This document shows positions 15,161 through 22,652 of a stretch of 30,827 bases of DNA, piece by piece. Position 1 is the stretch's first letter. Each line of letters opens with the position of its first letter. This stretch comes from an uncultured bacterium (lineage in GTDB: Bacteria; Bacillota; Clostridia; Christensenellales; QALW01), in the NCBI GenBank assembly GCA_905214315.1, contig CAJMLN010000022.1:1-30827 (forward strand), read 5' to 3'. A model generated the notes under the pieces. That model searched no databases, had not been told where the DNA came from, and was given only the letters and a program-made list of their open reading frames with translations. The position numbers and the translations under genes were made by a program.

Positions 15161-15460
15161 ATGGAGGAGATCCGGGTTGTTTTGGAGCGGCATGATCAGT
15201 ACATAAAAACCCTGCAGCAGCAGGTAACGGATCTGCATCAGGTGCAGAACGAGATCCGCACGATGAATGAAACGCTGATCACGTTAGCCAATGAGATTAA
15301 GCACGCCAACGAGCATCTGGCGCGCCATGAAGAAAAGATCGATGAGATGGAAAGCCGGCCGCGGATCCGGCTGAATCAGATTACCGCGGCGGCCGTTACC
15401 GCGCTTACCAGCTGTCTGGTTTCGGCGGCGGTAAGCGTTATCATTGCAAATTATCATTAA
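15161..15460 (+). CDS. XhlA-like coiled-coil, tail-anchored membrane protein
   Basis: The 99-residue protein has about 65 residues of coiled coil with repeated polar heptads (DQYIKTLQQQVTDLHQVQNE and IKHANEHLARHEEKIDEMES). A single C-terminal membrane helix (AAAVTALTSCLVSAAVSVII) follows. This is the layout of PBSX XhlA and related haemolysin/holin accessory proteins. AGGAGG stands directly before the ATG. It is followed 13 bp later by a holin and then an amidase, so it belongs to a lysis cassette. It follows the transporter by only 9 bp and is therefore cotranscribed with the upstream operon. Confidence 0.8.
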   Translation: MEEIRVVLERHDQYIKTLQQQVTDLHQVQNEIRTMNETLITLANEIKHANEHLARHEEKIDEMESRPRIRLNQITAAAVTALTSCLVSAAVSVIIANYH

Positions 15461-15473
15461 GGAGAAGAGAGAA

Positions 15474-15761
15474 ATGAGTTTTGAAGAGTATATTAAACCT
15501 GAGCTTTTGATATTGATACCTGTTGTATATGCGGTTGGGGCGGCGGCGAAAAAGAGCCGCTTGCCCGACCGGTGGATTCCGCTTGGTCTGGGTGGCGTTT
15601 CGGTTGTTTTAGCGGCGGTCTGGGTGCTTGCAAACAGCGCGCTCAGCTCGTGGCAGGCGGTGCTTTCCGCCGTGTTTTCGGCGGTAACGCAGGGAATTCT
15701 GATTGCCGCGGCCAGCGTATATATCAGCCAATTGTATATTCAGGCAAAGAAGGAGGAATGA
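15474..15761 (+). CDS. Phage-type holin (Hol44 / Phage_holin_5_2-like)
   Basis: The 95-residue protein has about three membrane segments. It matches the Hol44-type pattern: an N-terminal FEEYIKPELLILIPVVYAVG, a middle DRWIPLGLGGVSVVLAAVWV, and a late QGILIAAASVYISQLYIQAK with a charged tail. Holins form membrane pores that release an endolysin, or depolarise the cell. Start is ATG 15474 (AAGGAG ahead), not the longer frame at 15444 that overlaps the upstream gene. It lies between the XhlA-like gene and an amidase, the normal lysis order. Confidence 0.85.
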   Translation: MSFEEYIKPELLILIPVVYAVGAAAKKSRLPDRWIPLGLGGVSVVLAAVWVLANSALSSWQAVLSAVFSAVTQGILIAAASVYISQLYIQAKKEE

Positions 15762-15764
15762 AGG

Positions 15765-16844
15765 ATGGCATTTTTACAGGCGGATTCTGTCCGGCAGGAA
15801 TGGGGACTGACCGTTTATGAAAAGATGATTCCCTGGGGCGCGGTCTGGCCCAAAAATGTTTATGATGCAAACGGCAGAATTCAGTATGCCAAAGGCAGCC
15901 GTTATAAGGCTGATCGGCTGCTTTCCGGCGGCAGCGGAGAAGTAAAATATATTACGGTTCACAATACCAATACCATTGCTGTGGCGCAGGGAACCACTAT
16001 GGCCGAGCAGTATGCACGGGCTACCTGGCCTAACGCCAATATGAAGGACAGCCGCGTGCATTATTATATTGACGATACCGATTGCTGGCAGCTGCTGCGT
16101 GAGGACGAGGTCGGCTGGCATGCGACGGATTCCCGGGGGCCGGGCAATGAGAGCTCTTTGGGAATAGAAATTATTATGGATGGCAGCGGCAGCGAGAGAG
16201 ACCAAAAGGCCGAGGATCGGGGCGCCCTGCTGGCGGCAATTCTGCTGAACCGCCACGGGCTTTCCGTCGACAGGCTGGTTGCGCATCAAAGGTGGTACGC
16301 AAAAAAATACTGCCCCCAGTATATTCTGCCGCATTGGGAGAGCTTCCGGCAGCGTGTGGCGGCATATATGCGTGCTTATGGCGGTGCGCCTGCGGAAACG
16401 GATATTCCGGAGGAAACAGCGGTTTTTGCGGGGGATCTGGTGCATTTAAAGGAGAACGCCGTATATATTTCCGGCGCGGCGATCCCTGCCTGGGTGCGCG
16501 AAAAAAACTGGTATGTAAAGAGCGTGTCCGGCGCAAGAGCCGTCATTGACCGGGATGAGCAGGGAACACATTCTATCTGCAGCCCTGTGGATAAAAAATA
16601 TCTCTCTGTTGTCCGGGCATCGGAACAGGAGGAGGCGGAGCACTTGCCGTATCAGGTAAAGGTGACGGCATCGGCGCTCCATATACGCAGCGGTCCCGGA
16701 ACGGATCGGGCAAAAAAAGGAACGATTACGGATCGGGGCGTCTATACCATTGTGGAGGAGGCCGCCGGACCGGGCGCCGAAAAGTGGGGGCGTCTGAAAT
16801 CGGGCGCGGGATGGATCGCTTTGGATTATACAAAGAAGCGATAG
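15765..16844 (+). CDS. N-acetylmuramoyl-L-alanine amidase with SH3 domains (endolysin-like)
   Basis: The 359-residue peptidoglycan hydrolase has an Amidase_2 domain (residues about 1-205). Its zinc-site motifs are VKYITVHNTNT, DEVGWHATDS and VAHQRWYAKKYCPQYILPHW. The sequence GNESSLGIEIIMD is also typical. Two C-terminal modules bind the wall: an SH3-like domain near 215-285 (GDLVHLKENAVYISG) and an SH3b domain near 298-359 (ALHIRSGPGT to GWIALDYTKK). No signal peptide is present, so release depends on the adjacent holin. GGAGG lies 8 nt before the ATG. It is the last gene of the operon, followed by a strong terminator. By family it cuts the bond between muramic acid and L-alanine. Confidence 0.9.
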   Translation: MAFLQADSVRQEWGLTVYEKMIPWGAVWPKNVYDANGRIQYAKGSRYKADRLLSGGSGEVKYITVHNTNTIAVAQGTTMAEQYARATWPNANMKDSRVHYYIDDTDCWQLLREDEVGWHATDSRGPGNESSLGIEIIMDGSGSERDQKAEDRGALLAAILLNRHGLSVDRLVAHQRWYAKKYCPQYILPHWESFRQRVAAYMRAYGGAPAETDIPEETAVFAGDLVHLKENAVYISGAAIPAWVREKNWYVKSVSGARAVIDRDEQGTHSICSPVDKKYLSVVRASEQEEAEHLPYQVKVTASALHIRSGPGTDRAKKGTITDRGVYTIVEEAAGPGAEKWGRLKSGAGWIALDYTKKR

Positions 16845-16919
16845 GCCTGCGGCGGAGGCTTGCAGTTTATCGGTTTCGATAGCAGGCGGAAGGAAAATAT
16901 TCTTTCTCTGCGGTGGGTA

Positions 16920-16974
16920 AGCACAAACAAGCTGAACGGGGTTTAGACCCGGTCAGCTTGCTGTGCTTTTTTTT
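16920..16974 (+). terminator. Strong terminator closing the long operon
   Basis: CAAGCTGA (16928-16935) with CGGG pairs with CCGG and TCAGCTTG (16953-16960), extended by AGCACA/TGTGCT outside. A run of eight T follows. It ends the 9-kb transcript. Confidence 0.9.
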
Positions 16975-17209
16975 GTCTGAATTTTTACTGAGATTGTTTT
17001 CTGTGAGGATAAGCGAGCTGGGGGCTGAAAAGAGGACGCTTGAATTTACTGTGTAAAGCAAATTCATAGCGAATAGCCCAAAGGAGAGACTGCTCCGTTA
17101 TTTTTTACAGAGGATACATTGCAAAAACAACCGGTACGGTGTGCCTTAAATATACAGATGTTTTTTGAGTTTTTTAAACAGGCAAGGTAAAAAAACAGAA
17201 AAAACGGAC
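16975..17209. other. Intergenic stretch without recognised feature
   Basis: The gap between the two terminators holds no convincing ORF, promoter or RNA. It separates a plus-strand operon end from a minus-strand gene end. Confidence 0.5.
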
Positions 17210-17240
17210 GAGATAAAAAAAGCGGCGAAATATCGCCGCC
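17210..17240 (-). terminator. Terminator of the surface-protein gene
   Basis: On the minus strand GCGGCGA (17239-17233) pairs with TCGCCGC (17228-17222) over a 4-nt loop, followed by a T-run (17221-17215). Confidence 0.88.
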
Positions 17241-17254
17241 GGAAAATTAAAATA

Positions 17255-19039
17255 TTATCTGTTTGCTTTTTTTCTGGAACGCGTGAGGATGATCATTCCT
17301 CCGCAGGATACCAGCGCGGCCCACAGCCACAGATTGCTGGTATCGCCGGTTTGCGAGCTGTTCGAATAATCGGGATCGGCCGCTCCGCAAACGGAGCATT
17401 TTCCGTTCTGATAGCTGTGCGGAATCGCCGGGATCACGGTATCTTCAAGCTTGATTTTTTCGGTTAGTGCTTCGTCTTTAAAATAGGCGTTCAGTTCAGC
17501 GCAATACCAGTATGCTATATTGCCGGGCCGCGTGCAGGTGGCCTCTAAAGCGTCGGTTTTTACTTTTTCCAGCTGTCTCCATGCTCCCGTGAGGATTGTA
17601 TCTTCTGCAAGTTGATACACCTGGCCGGCCGCCATCGGTTTGCTGTCGCCGGCATCCCAGCCTAAGAAAACGTATCCGCTGCGGCTGATGGAAGGAAGGG
17701 TAATGGTTCCGTCTGTGCCGGCAAGGAGCTGGACGGAAATACCGGATCCGTTGTTATAGTTGAGCGTAGCCTTCAAGGCGTTATCGCCGGAATCCAAATT
17801 GCCAGTGGGTGTAATGATCGCACCCGAGCCTGCCTGCGTCAAAGCATCCTCTATAGTTGCGTGATAGGTGTACTCACCGGAATTGCTGAGTTCAAAATTC
17901 AACCCATCGGTGACGAAAGCTTTTACGGAATTATCAAAAGTTCCGCCGGAAACGGAAAGCTTATTTCCGCCCGCCAGGGTTTTTTCGGTGATTCCCGTGA
18001 ATTCTCCGCCTGTAATATTGATTTTTTCAAGGCCCGTATTGGTAATTGCCAGAAGATCACCCTGGAAATTACCACCGGAAACATTGATTTCGGAAGGCTT
18101 TCCGTATGTGCCTTTATCTACGTCGGCTCTCAGCGCAGCTGTTGTACCGATAAAGGTACCGCCCTCTACCGTAAGCGTTCCGCCGGAGGTAAAGATGTAA
18201 ACGCCATAGCCTTCATTAGCGGCCATTGCGTCGCTTTTTGCACTGTAGGTACCGCTTTTGATGGTGGCATTGCCCTCAAAGGCGAGGCCGATAGCGGTGC
18301 GGCTCCAGGAATATCCGCCTTCAAAATTTCCCGTAACGGTAAAATTACAGGCCGAAAATACACTGTTGCCGCCCGAGAGGTCTACACAGGGGCCGCGGTC
18401 GGCAGTAACGGTAACTCCTTCAAAAATCAGGGGACTGTCTTTGCAGTCAATTACGTCAATGAAGAATGCCCTTGTGCCGACCCGATAGGTACCGCCCGTA
18501 GCCTTGACGCTGATGGTGCTGAGTGTTACGCCGGTATTAAAAACCTCCGTGTTTGTGGTAGCCGTTACATTATTTAATACATTTGTGGAGCCGTCGGCAC
18601 CTTCATATAATTTAAAAAAGGCTCCGTTATCGGTATTACCGGTATACGTACCGCCGTTTATTGTGAAATTTTTTACAGCGTTGACTTTGATGAATCCATA
18701 AGCGCCGGTATTGCTCTGGGGAATTATCATGCCGCCCTTGTCTGCATTTACGGTAAAATTGTCGGCCGATACATGGAAGGGGCGATCTTTCTGTACATTA
18801 TTTGTAATGGTGTAATCCCCAAGATCAAGCGTAACGGACTTATTGATTGTTATTACAGAGTCCACCGTTACGTTTTGCAGCAGCTTTATGTTTCCTCCGG
18901 CGGCAAGCGCCTCCTGAAGCGTCGGGTACTCTACGCCGTTTGCGCTGGCCTCTGCCCCTGCGGCAAAGACAATTGTTGGAATCAGCCCCATCATGATGAC
19001 GGCTGAAATCAGGAGAGAAAGCCATTTTATTCTTTTCAT
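17255..19039 (-). CDS. Secreted sortase-type surface protein with beta-helix-like and Listeria-Bacteroides repeats
   Basis: The 594-residue protein has a signal peptide (MKRIKWLSLLISAVIMMGLI, cleavage near FAA at 26-28). A long Gly/Thr/Asn-rich region (about 35-400) contains repeated short strands such as INGGTYTG, VEGGTFIG, VSGGNFQG, ITGGEFTG and VSGGTFDN. That spacing fits a right-handed beta-helix. A Listeria-Bacteroides-type repeat (SRSGYVFLGWDAG) follows near 440-480, then a small Cys domain (CSVCGAADPD). The C terminus is SQTGD (562-566), a hydrophobic helix and RSRKK, a cell-wall sorting signal lacking the LP of LPXTG. RBS AAAGGAGG is ideal. It is probably an adhesin or surface-exposed binding protein, monocistronic, with no sortase gene here. 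Confidence 0.82.
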   Translation of the reverse strand: MKRIKWLSLLISAVIMMGLIPTIVFAAGAEASANGVEYPTLQEALAAGGNIKLLQNVTVDSVITINKSVTLDLGDYTITNNVQKDRPFHVSADNFTVNADKGGMIIPQSNTGAYGFIKVNAVKNFTINGGTYTGNTDNGAFFKLYEGADGSTNVLNNVTATTNTEVFNTGVTLSTISVKATGGTYRVGTRAFFIDVIDCKDSPLIFEGVTVTADRGPCVDLSGGNSVFSACNFTVTGNFEGGYSWSRTAIGLAFEGNATIKSGTYSAKSDAMAANEGYGVYIFTSGGTLTVEGGTFIGTTAALRADVDKGTYGKPSEINVSGGNFQGDLLAITNTGLEKINITGGEFTGITEKTLAGGNKLSVSGGTFDNSVKAFVTDGLNFELSNSGEYTYHATIEDALTQAGSGAIITPTGNLDSGDNALKATLNYNNGSGISVQLLAGTDGTITLPSISRSGYVFLGWDAGDSKPMAAGQVYQLAEDTILTGAWRQLEKVKTDALEATCTRPGNIAYWYCAELNAYFKDEALTEKIKLEDTVIPAIPHSYQNGKCSVCGAADPDYSNSSQTGDTSNLWLWAALVSCGGMIILTRSRKKANR

Positions 19040-19072
19040 AAAAAATCCTCCTTTATTGTTTCCCCAAAAGAG

Positions 19073-19094
19073 ACGGGCGGGAGGCCCGTTTTTT
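19073..19094 (+). terminator. Plus-oriented hairpin in the surface-protein 5' leader
   Basis: ACGGGC (19073-19078) pairs perfectly with GCCCGT (19084-19089) over GGGAG, followed by six T on the plus strand. On the minus strand the following bases are CTCTTTTGGGG, so it terminates best rightward, although no plus-strand gene ends here. It may instead stabilise the leader of the minus-strand mRNA. Confidence 0.45.
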
Positions 19095-19165
19095 CGAGTA
19101 TCATTTGTTTTCTGTCCGCAAGAGAGGCGACGCCTGGAAAGCCGATTGATCTATTTCTGATATAA

Positions 19166-19194
19166 ATCATACTACTTTTTTTCTGTTTTCGCAA
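19166..19194 (-). promoter_or_regulatory. Promoter of the surface-protein gene
   Basis: On the minus strand TTGCGA (19194-19189) and TATGAT (19171-19166) are separated by 17 bp. The start is expected near 19159, giving a 120-nt leader that contains the hairpin at 19073-19094. Confidence 0.6.
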
Positions 19195-19440
19195 TGCTTT
19201 TTATAGGAATTTTGGATATTGGACGTTTTTGGAATTTTTTATGCAGGAAAAATGCTTTTTCAGGTGCGCTGAAAGAGACCGGATGTCTGTTTGCTACATA
19301 CGGAGTTTTGCAGAGCTTCGCTCTTACCCTAAGTATTTTTGAAAGCACGGTGTGAAACGTCTTGATTCTATCCATTGTTTCTGTTTCCCAAAGGCTGATA
19401 GGACAAAAGAAAATAAATTTTCTTAAAATCAGCTTTTTAT
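19195..19440. other. Intergenic stretch with one nested hairpin
   Basis: No convincing gene. At 19394-19438 GCTGAT/ATCAGC encloses a perfect AAGAAAAT/ATTTTCTT stem (19407-19424) and is followed by five T on the plus strand. It is an orphan terminator-like structure with no plus-strand gene ending there. Confidence 0.4.
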
Positions 19441-19465
19441 GATTCTTCTTTGTTTCCGTCTAAAA

Positions 19466-19503
19466 AAGAACTGCCGCGCCAATAAAGGGCGGCAGTTCTT
19501 TTA
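19466..19503 (-). terminator. Terminator of the coat-protein-like gene
   Basis: AAGAACTGCCGC (19466-19477) pairs with GCGGCAGTTCTT (19489-19500). On the minus strand it is followed by a T6 run (rc of 19462-19467). Confidence 0.88.
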
Positions 19504-19956
19504 TCACGCGTACATGCAGTTGACCTGCATATAATCGTAGAGCATTTTACCGTGCTCTTGCTCCTCTTTTTGAATATGGTTGAGAACATTGCGGACATTT
19601 TCATCCTTAAATTCAAATACGCACGTATCGTACAGATGGGACGCGTGCTTTTCGGTGGAGAGAAGATCACTGCAGAGATAACAGTCATTCTGCTTATCCG
19701 CGTTTTCTTCCGCGCCGTAAGTGGCTGAAAACGTAGGCTGGGTAGGTTGACTGCCGTTTAACATGGGTACGGTGCCGCTTTGTATCTGATTGATTGTATT
19801 TAAGTGTCCCTGCTCAATGGAAGCAATCTTGGTAAACAGATCCTTCAACTGGCAGTCGATGGCGGCGGCAGCATGTTTATTGTATTTTTCTACACAGAGT
19901 TTTTCCTGATCCTGCAGATCCTTGAGTAATTCCGTTTCTTTTTGCGTTAATTGCAT
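19504..19956 (-). CDS. Spore-coat/CotF-like ferritin-fold protein
   Basis: The 150-residue helical protein has two halves. The first has LLKDLQDQEKLCVEKYNKHA and an EQGHLNTI pair. The second has CYLCSDLLSTEKHASHLYDT, the segment FEFKDENVRNVLNHIQKEEQ and EHGKMLYDYMQ. The E..H pattern in each half is that of ferritin-like helical bundles annotated as spore coat protein (CotF family) in Clostridia. Whether iron is bound is uncertain. GAGGTGAT precedes the ATG. The gene is divergent from the FAD/Rieske oxidoreductase. It ends with its own terminator. The gene points to an endospore-forming host. Confidence 0.8.
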   Translation of the reverse strand: MQLTQKETELLKDLQDQEKLCVEKYNKHAAAAIDCQLKDLFTKIASIEQGHLNTINQIQSGTVPMLNGSQPTQPTFSATYGAEENADKQNDCYLCSDLLSTEKHASHLYDTCVFEFKDENVRNVLNHIQKEEQEHGKMLYDYMQVNCMYA

Positions 19957-20033
19957 TTTTTATCACCTCGTTGGTTAGTATTTGCTTAAAAAGGAGAATT
20001 ATCCTGTTAAAAAATATTTTTTTCATTTACTGG

Positions 20034-20039
20034 TATACT
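20034..20039 (+). promoter_or_regulatory. Probable -10 of the Rieske oxidoreductase gene
   Basis: TATACT sits 18 bp before the ATG. The upstream T-rich stretch gives no clear -35, so this is a weak call. Confidence 0.4.
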
Positions 20040-20056
20040 AAAGCGGGAGGGATAAA

Positions 20057-21364
20057 ATGATGAATTCTATTTGGAACGAAAACATACAGTTGCCTGCGTT
20101 TGAAGAGCTCAGGCAAAATGTTAAAACGGATGTGTTGATTATTGGCGGCGGCATGGCCGGAATTTTGTGCGGTTATATGCTGAAAAAAGCGGGAATCAAC
20201 GCAGTAATTGCAGAAGCGGCACAGATTGGCGGCGGAACAACAAAAAATACCACCGCAAAAATTACGCTGCAGCACGGGTTGATATACAGCCGTCTGCTGA
20301 AGCAGTTTGGCCGGGAGAAGGCGGCAATGTATTTACAGGCCAATCAGGCCGCGCTGGAGGAATACAGGAAGATATGCCGCTGTATAGATTGTGATTTTGA
20401 AGAAAAGGATTCCTTTGTATATTCTCTGCAGAATAAAAAAATACTGGAGGCGGAAATCGCTGCTCTGGACGCCCTGCATTTCAAGGCGGAATACGTTTCG
20501 CGCCTTCCGCTGCCGATTCACACGGCGGGCGCCGTAAAAATAAAGGAGCAGGCGCAGTTTCACCCGCTGAAATTTATGGAGGCCGTCTCCGAAGGACTGC
20601 AAATTTATGAAAATACCCGGGTAATGGAGATAGAGGGACATACAGCGCGCACGGAAAAGTACAGCATAACTGCCGATGCGATTGTTGTAACGACGCATTT
20701 TCCCTGTTTTAACCTGCACGGAAGCTATTTTTTAAAGATGTATCAGGACCGATCCTATGTCATTGCCATGGAAAATGCGCCGGACGTAAACGGGATGTAT
20801 GTGGATGAGGCCGAGGGAGGACTTTCTTTCCGGAATTACAAAGACTTTTTGTTTTTAGGCGGCGGTGCGCACCGTACGGGAAAGCCCGGCGGCGCCTGGC
20901 AGGAGCTTAACCGCTTTGCCGCGCGGTACTATCCGCGGGCGAAAATAAAATATGCCTGGGCCGCACAGGACTGCATGACGCTGGACGGTGTTCCGTATAT
21001 CGGCAATTATTCAAGGAACACACCGCATGTATTTGTGGCTACGGGATTTCAGAAATGGGGAATGACCTCTTCCATGGCGGCGGCGATGCTTCTGCGGGAC
21101 CGGCTGTGCGATATCAAAAATCCCTGTGCGGAGGTATTCTCTCCCTCGCGCAGTATGCTTACGCCGCAGCTGGCTGTCAATGCCTGGGAGGCCGCCGCGG
21201 GATTGCTTGGCTTTTCCCCAAAGCGCTGTACGCATATGGGCTGCAAGCTGAAATGGAATCCTGCCGAGCATACGTGGGATTGTCCTTGTCACGGTTCGCG
21301 GTTCAGCTGTGAAGGGACGCTGATTGATAATCCGGCAAAAAAAGATTTAAAGCTGAAGAAATAA
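20057..21364 (+). CDS. FAD-dependent oxidoreductase with C-terminal Rieske [2Fe-2S] domain (YhfW-like)
   Basis: The 435-residue protein starts with a DAO-type FAD domain whose dinucleotide motif is VLIIGGGMAGILCGYMLKKA (about 27-46). It continues with GGGTTKNTTAKITLQHG, typical of the Gly/Ser-rich YhfW group. A Rieske domain (about 389-420) has CTHMGC and CPCHGSRF, the two Cys-His pairs that bind the cluster. The protein is somewhat shorter than the 500-residue relatives, and the sequence after the Rieske pairs is brief. It may couple amine or amino-acid oxidation to electron transfer. The substrate is unknown. GGGAGGG (20044-20050) serves ATG 20057 or 20060. It is divergent from the coat-protein gene. 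Confidence 0.87.
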   Translation: MMNSIWNENIQLPAFEELRQNVKTDVLIIGGGMAGILCGYMLKKAGINAVIAEAAQIGGGTTKNTTAKITLQHGLIYSRLLKQFGREKAAMYLQANQAALEEYRKICRCIDCDFEEKDSFVYSLQNKKILEAEIAALDALHFKAEYVSRLPLPIHTAGAVKIKEQAQFHPLKFMEAVSEGLQIYENTRVMEIEGHTARTEKYSITADAIVVTTHFPCFNLHGSYFLKMYQDRSYVIAMENAPDVNGMYVDEAEGGLSFRNYKDFLFLGGGAHRTGKPGGAWQELNRFAARYYPRAKIKYAWAAQDCMTLDGVPYIGNYSRNTPHVFVATGFQKWGMTSSMAAAMLLRDRLCDIKNPCAEVFSPSRSMLTPQLAVNAWEAAAGLLGFSPKRCTHMGCKLKWNPAEHTWDCPCHGSRFSCEGTLIDNPAKKDLKLKK

Positions 21365-21397
21365 CGGCAAGGGAACTCCGTGACGCGTGGAAAAACG

Positions 21398-21431
21398 AAG
21401 AAAAAAGCCGTCTGCCGGTTTGCGGCGGCAA
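21398..21431 (-). terminator. Weak terminator after the zinc-ribbon/EamA operon
   Basis: GCCGTC (21407-21412) pairs with GGCGGC (21424-21429), with one wobble pair. On the minus strand T6 follows (rc of 21401-21406). Confidence 0.5.
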
Positions 21432-21446
21432 AAGGGAGAAAGCGAG

Positions 21447-21674
21447 TTATTTTTTATATTCCCGGAAAAGGAGAAACAGTGTCCCGGCCAGGAAGGCAAA
21501 TACGGCGGCCGCGCCGAAAAGCCAGTGGGTAAATACGTTGGCCAGAAGCAGGGCACCTGCTAAAAAGCAAAGCAAGGCTTCCGGGCTGAAGCCTTTTTTC
21601 AGCCGGCCGCCGCAGTGGGGACAGCATTTTTTCTTTGCTTTTTTTATCGGTTGTTTGCAGAAAGGACAGTTCAT
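21447..21674 (-). CDS. Small zinc-ribbon membrane protein
   Basis: This 75-residue protein begins with a zinc ribbon, CPFC near residue 3 and CPHCGG near 18, separated by a lysine-rich loop (KKAKKKC). Two hydrophobic segments follow (SPEALLCFLAGALLLANVF and LFGAAAVFAFLAGTLFLLF). The start is ATG 21674: it overlaps the EamA gene stop as ATGA, and AAGGAG lies upstream. A much longer frame in this register to 22349 is only a shadow of the EamA gene. The layout resembles the DUF4190-like pair at 29612-30432, but it is shorter. The function is unknown. Confidence 0.7.
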   Translation of the reverse strand: MNCPFCKQPIKKAKKKCCPHCGGRLKKGFSPEALLCFLAGALLLANVFTHWLFGAAAVFAFLAGTLFLLFREYKK

Positions 21675-22579
21675 ACAGCTTTTTTTTCTCCTTTTCCCGG
21701 CAGCTGTGCCAGTATTACGGCTGTCAGCATGACTCCGCAGCCTAAATATTCCCGCGGCGTCAGTATTTCGCCTAAAAAAACAGCCGCGGATATGACCGCA
21801 AAGACGGATTCCAGGCTTAAAAGAAGCGAAACCACTGTGGGATTGGAACCCTTTTGCGCTAAAATCTGAAGAGTGTAGGCAATGCCGGAAGAAAATATTC
21901 CCACATAGAGCAGCGGCCAGATGCACCGGCGGATTATCGCTGCCGAGGGGGATTCCCATAGGAGCGCGCCGACGCCGGAAAACACAGCTGCAACGGCAAA
22001 CTGTACCAGGGAAAGCTGAATGCCGTCCACACGGTTGGCAAAGCGGTCGATTGCCAAAATGTGTAATGCAAAAACCAGGGCGCAAAGTAAAAGGTACAGG
22101 TCGTGCCGGCTGATTTGCAGCGAAGTTCCCTCCTTTACGCAGAGCAGATACATACCCGCTACGGCAAGAAGCACGCTGAGCCAGATCATCGGTGAAGCTT
22201 TTTTCTTTAAAAAGATGCCTAGTACCGGAACAATGACGATATACAGCGCCGTAATAAAGCCGCCCTTCCCGCTTTCCGTGCCGCCTAACCCCAGCTGCTG
22301 CAGATTGGAGGCCACGGCTAACAGCAGTCCGCAGCATAATCCCCCCCACAGCAGATCTTTCCGGTATGTTTTATTTTTTAACTGTTGTTGTATTTTCTTC
22401 GAACCCTTTGAAAAAATTACTATCACAAGCATTAGGATCAGACAGCTGATTATGCTGCGCAGCATATTGAATGTAAATGCCTGCATCCCTGCTGCAGCAC
22501 ATTGAGATTGTGCAGAAAATGCGGTTCCCCAAATTAGAGCCGTTATTATCGGAAATACGTTTTGTCTTATTTTATCCAT
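21671..22579 (-). CDS. EamA/DMT-family transporter
   Basis: The 302-residue protein has about ten helices in two five-helix EamA repeats. The family entry ITALIWGTAFSAQSQCAAAG lies near 12-31. The second repeat has LYVGIFSSGIAYTLQILAQK near 225-245 and LLSLESVFAVISAAVFLGEI, the signature PxxA-like end of the repeat. The family exports metabolites or drugs. No substrate is readable here. GAGG lies 6 nt before ATG 22579. The gene is coupled by ATGA to the zinc-ribbon gene and lies 73 bp after the M14 peptidase gene, so the three may form a minus-strand unit. Confidence 0.9.
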   Translation of the reverse strand: MDKIRQNVFPIITALIWGTAFSAQSQCAAAGMQAFTFNMLRSIISCLILMLVIVIFSKGSKKIQQQLKNKTYRKDLLWGGLCCGLLLAVASNLQQLGLGGTESGKGGFITALYIVIVPVLGIFLKKKASPMIWLSVLLAVAGMYLLCVKEGTSLQISRHDLYLLLCALVFALHILAIDRFANRVDGIQLSLVQFAVAAVFSGVGALLWESPSAAIIRRCIWPLLYVGIFSSGIAYTLQILAQKGSNPTVVSLLLSLESVFAVISAAVFLGEILTPREYLGCGVMLTAVILAQLPGKGEKKAV

Positions 22580-22652
22580 TTTATCCTCATGGTTTTATTT
22601 TTATGACGCAGAGATAGCTGAGAGAGCGGGGCTGTTAAGGCATTAATTTGCG

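Noticed and set aside
19172..19375. Minus ORF of 67 residues in the surface-protein upstream region
   Set aside because: It overlaps the promoter region, has no ribosome site and shows no recognisable domain.
21674..22349. Long minus-strand ORF upstream of the zinc-ribbon gene
   Set aside because: It lies entirely over the EamA gene in another frame and has no ribosome site. Only the last 75 codons from ATG 21674 look like a protein.
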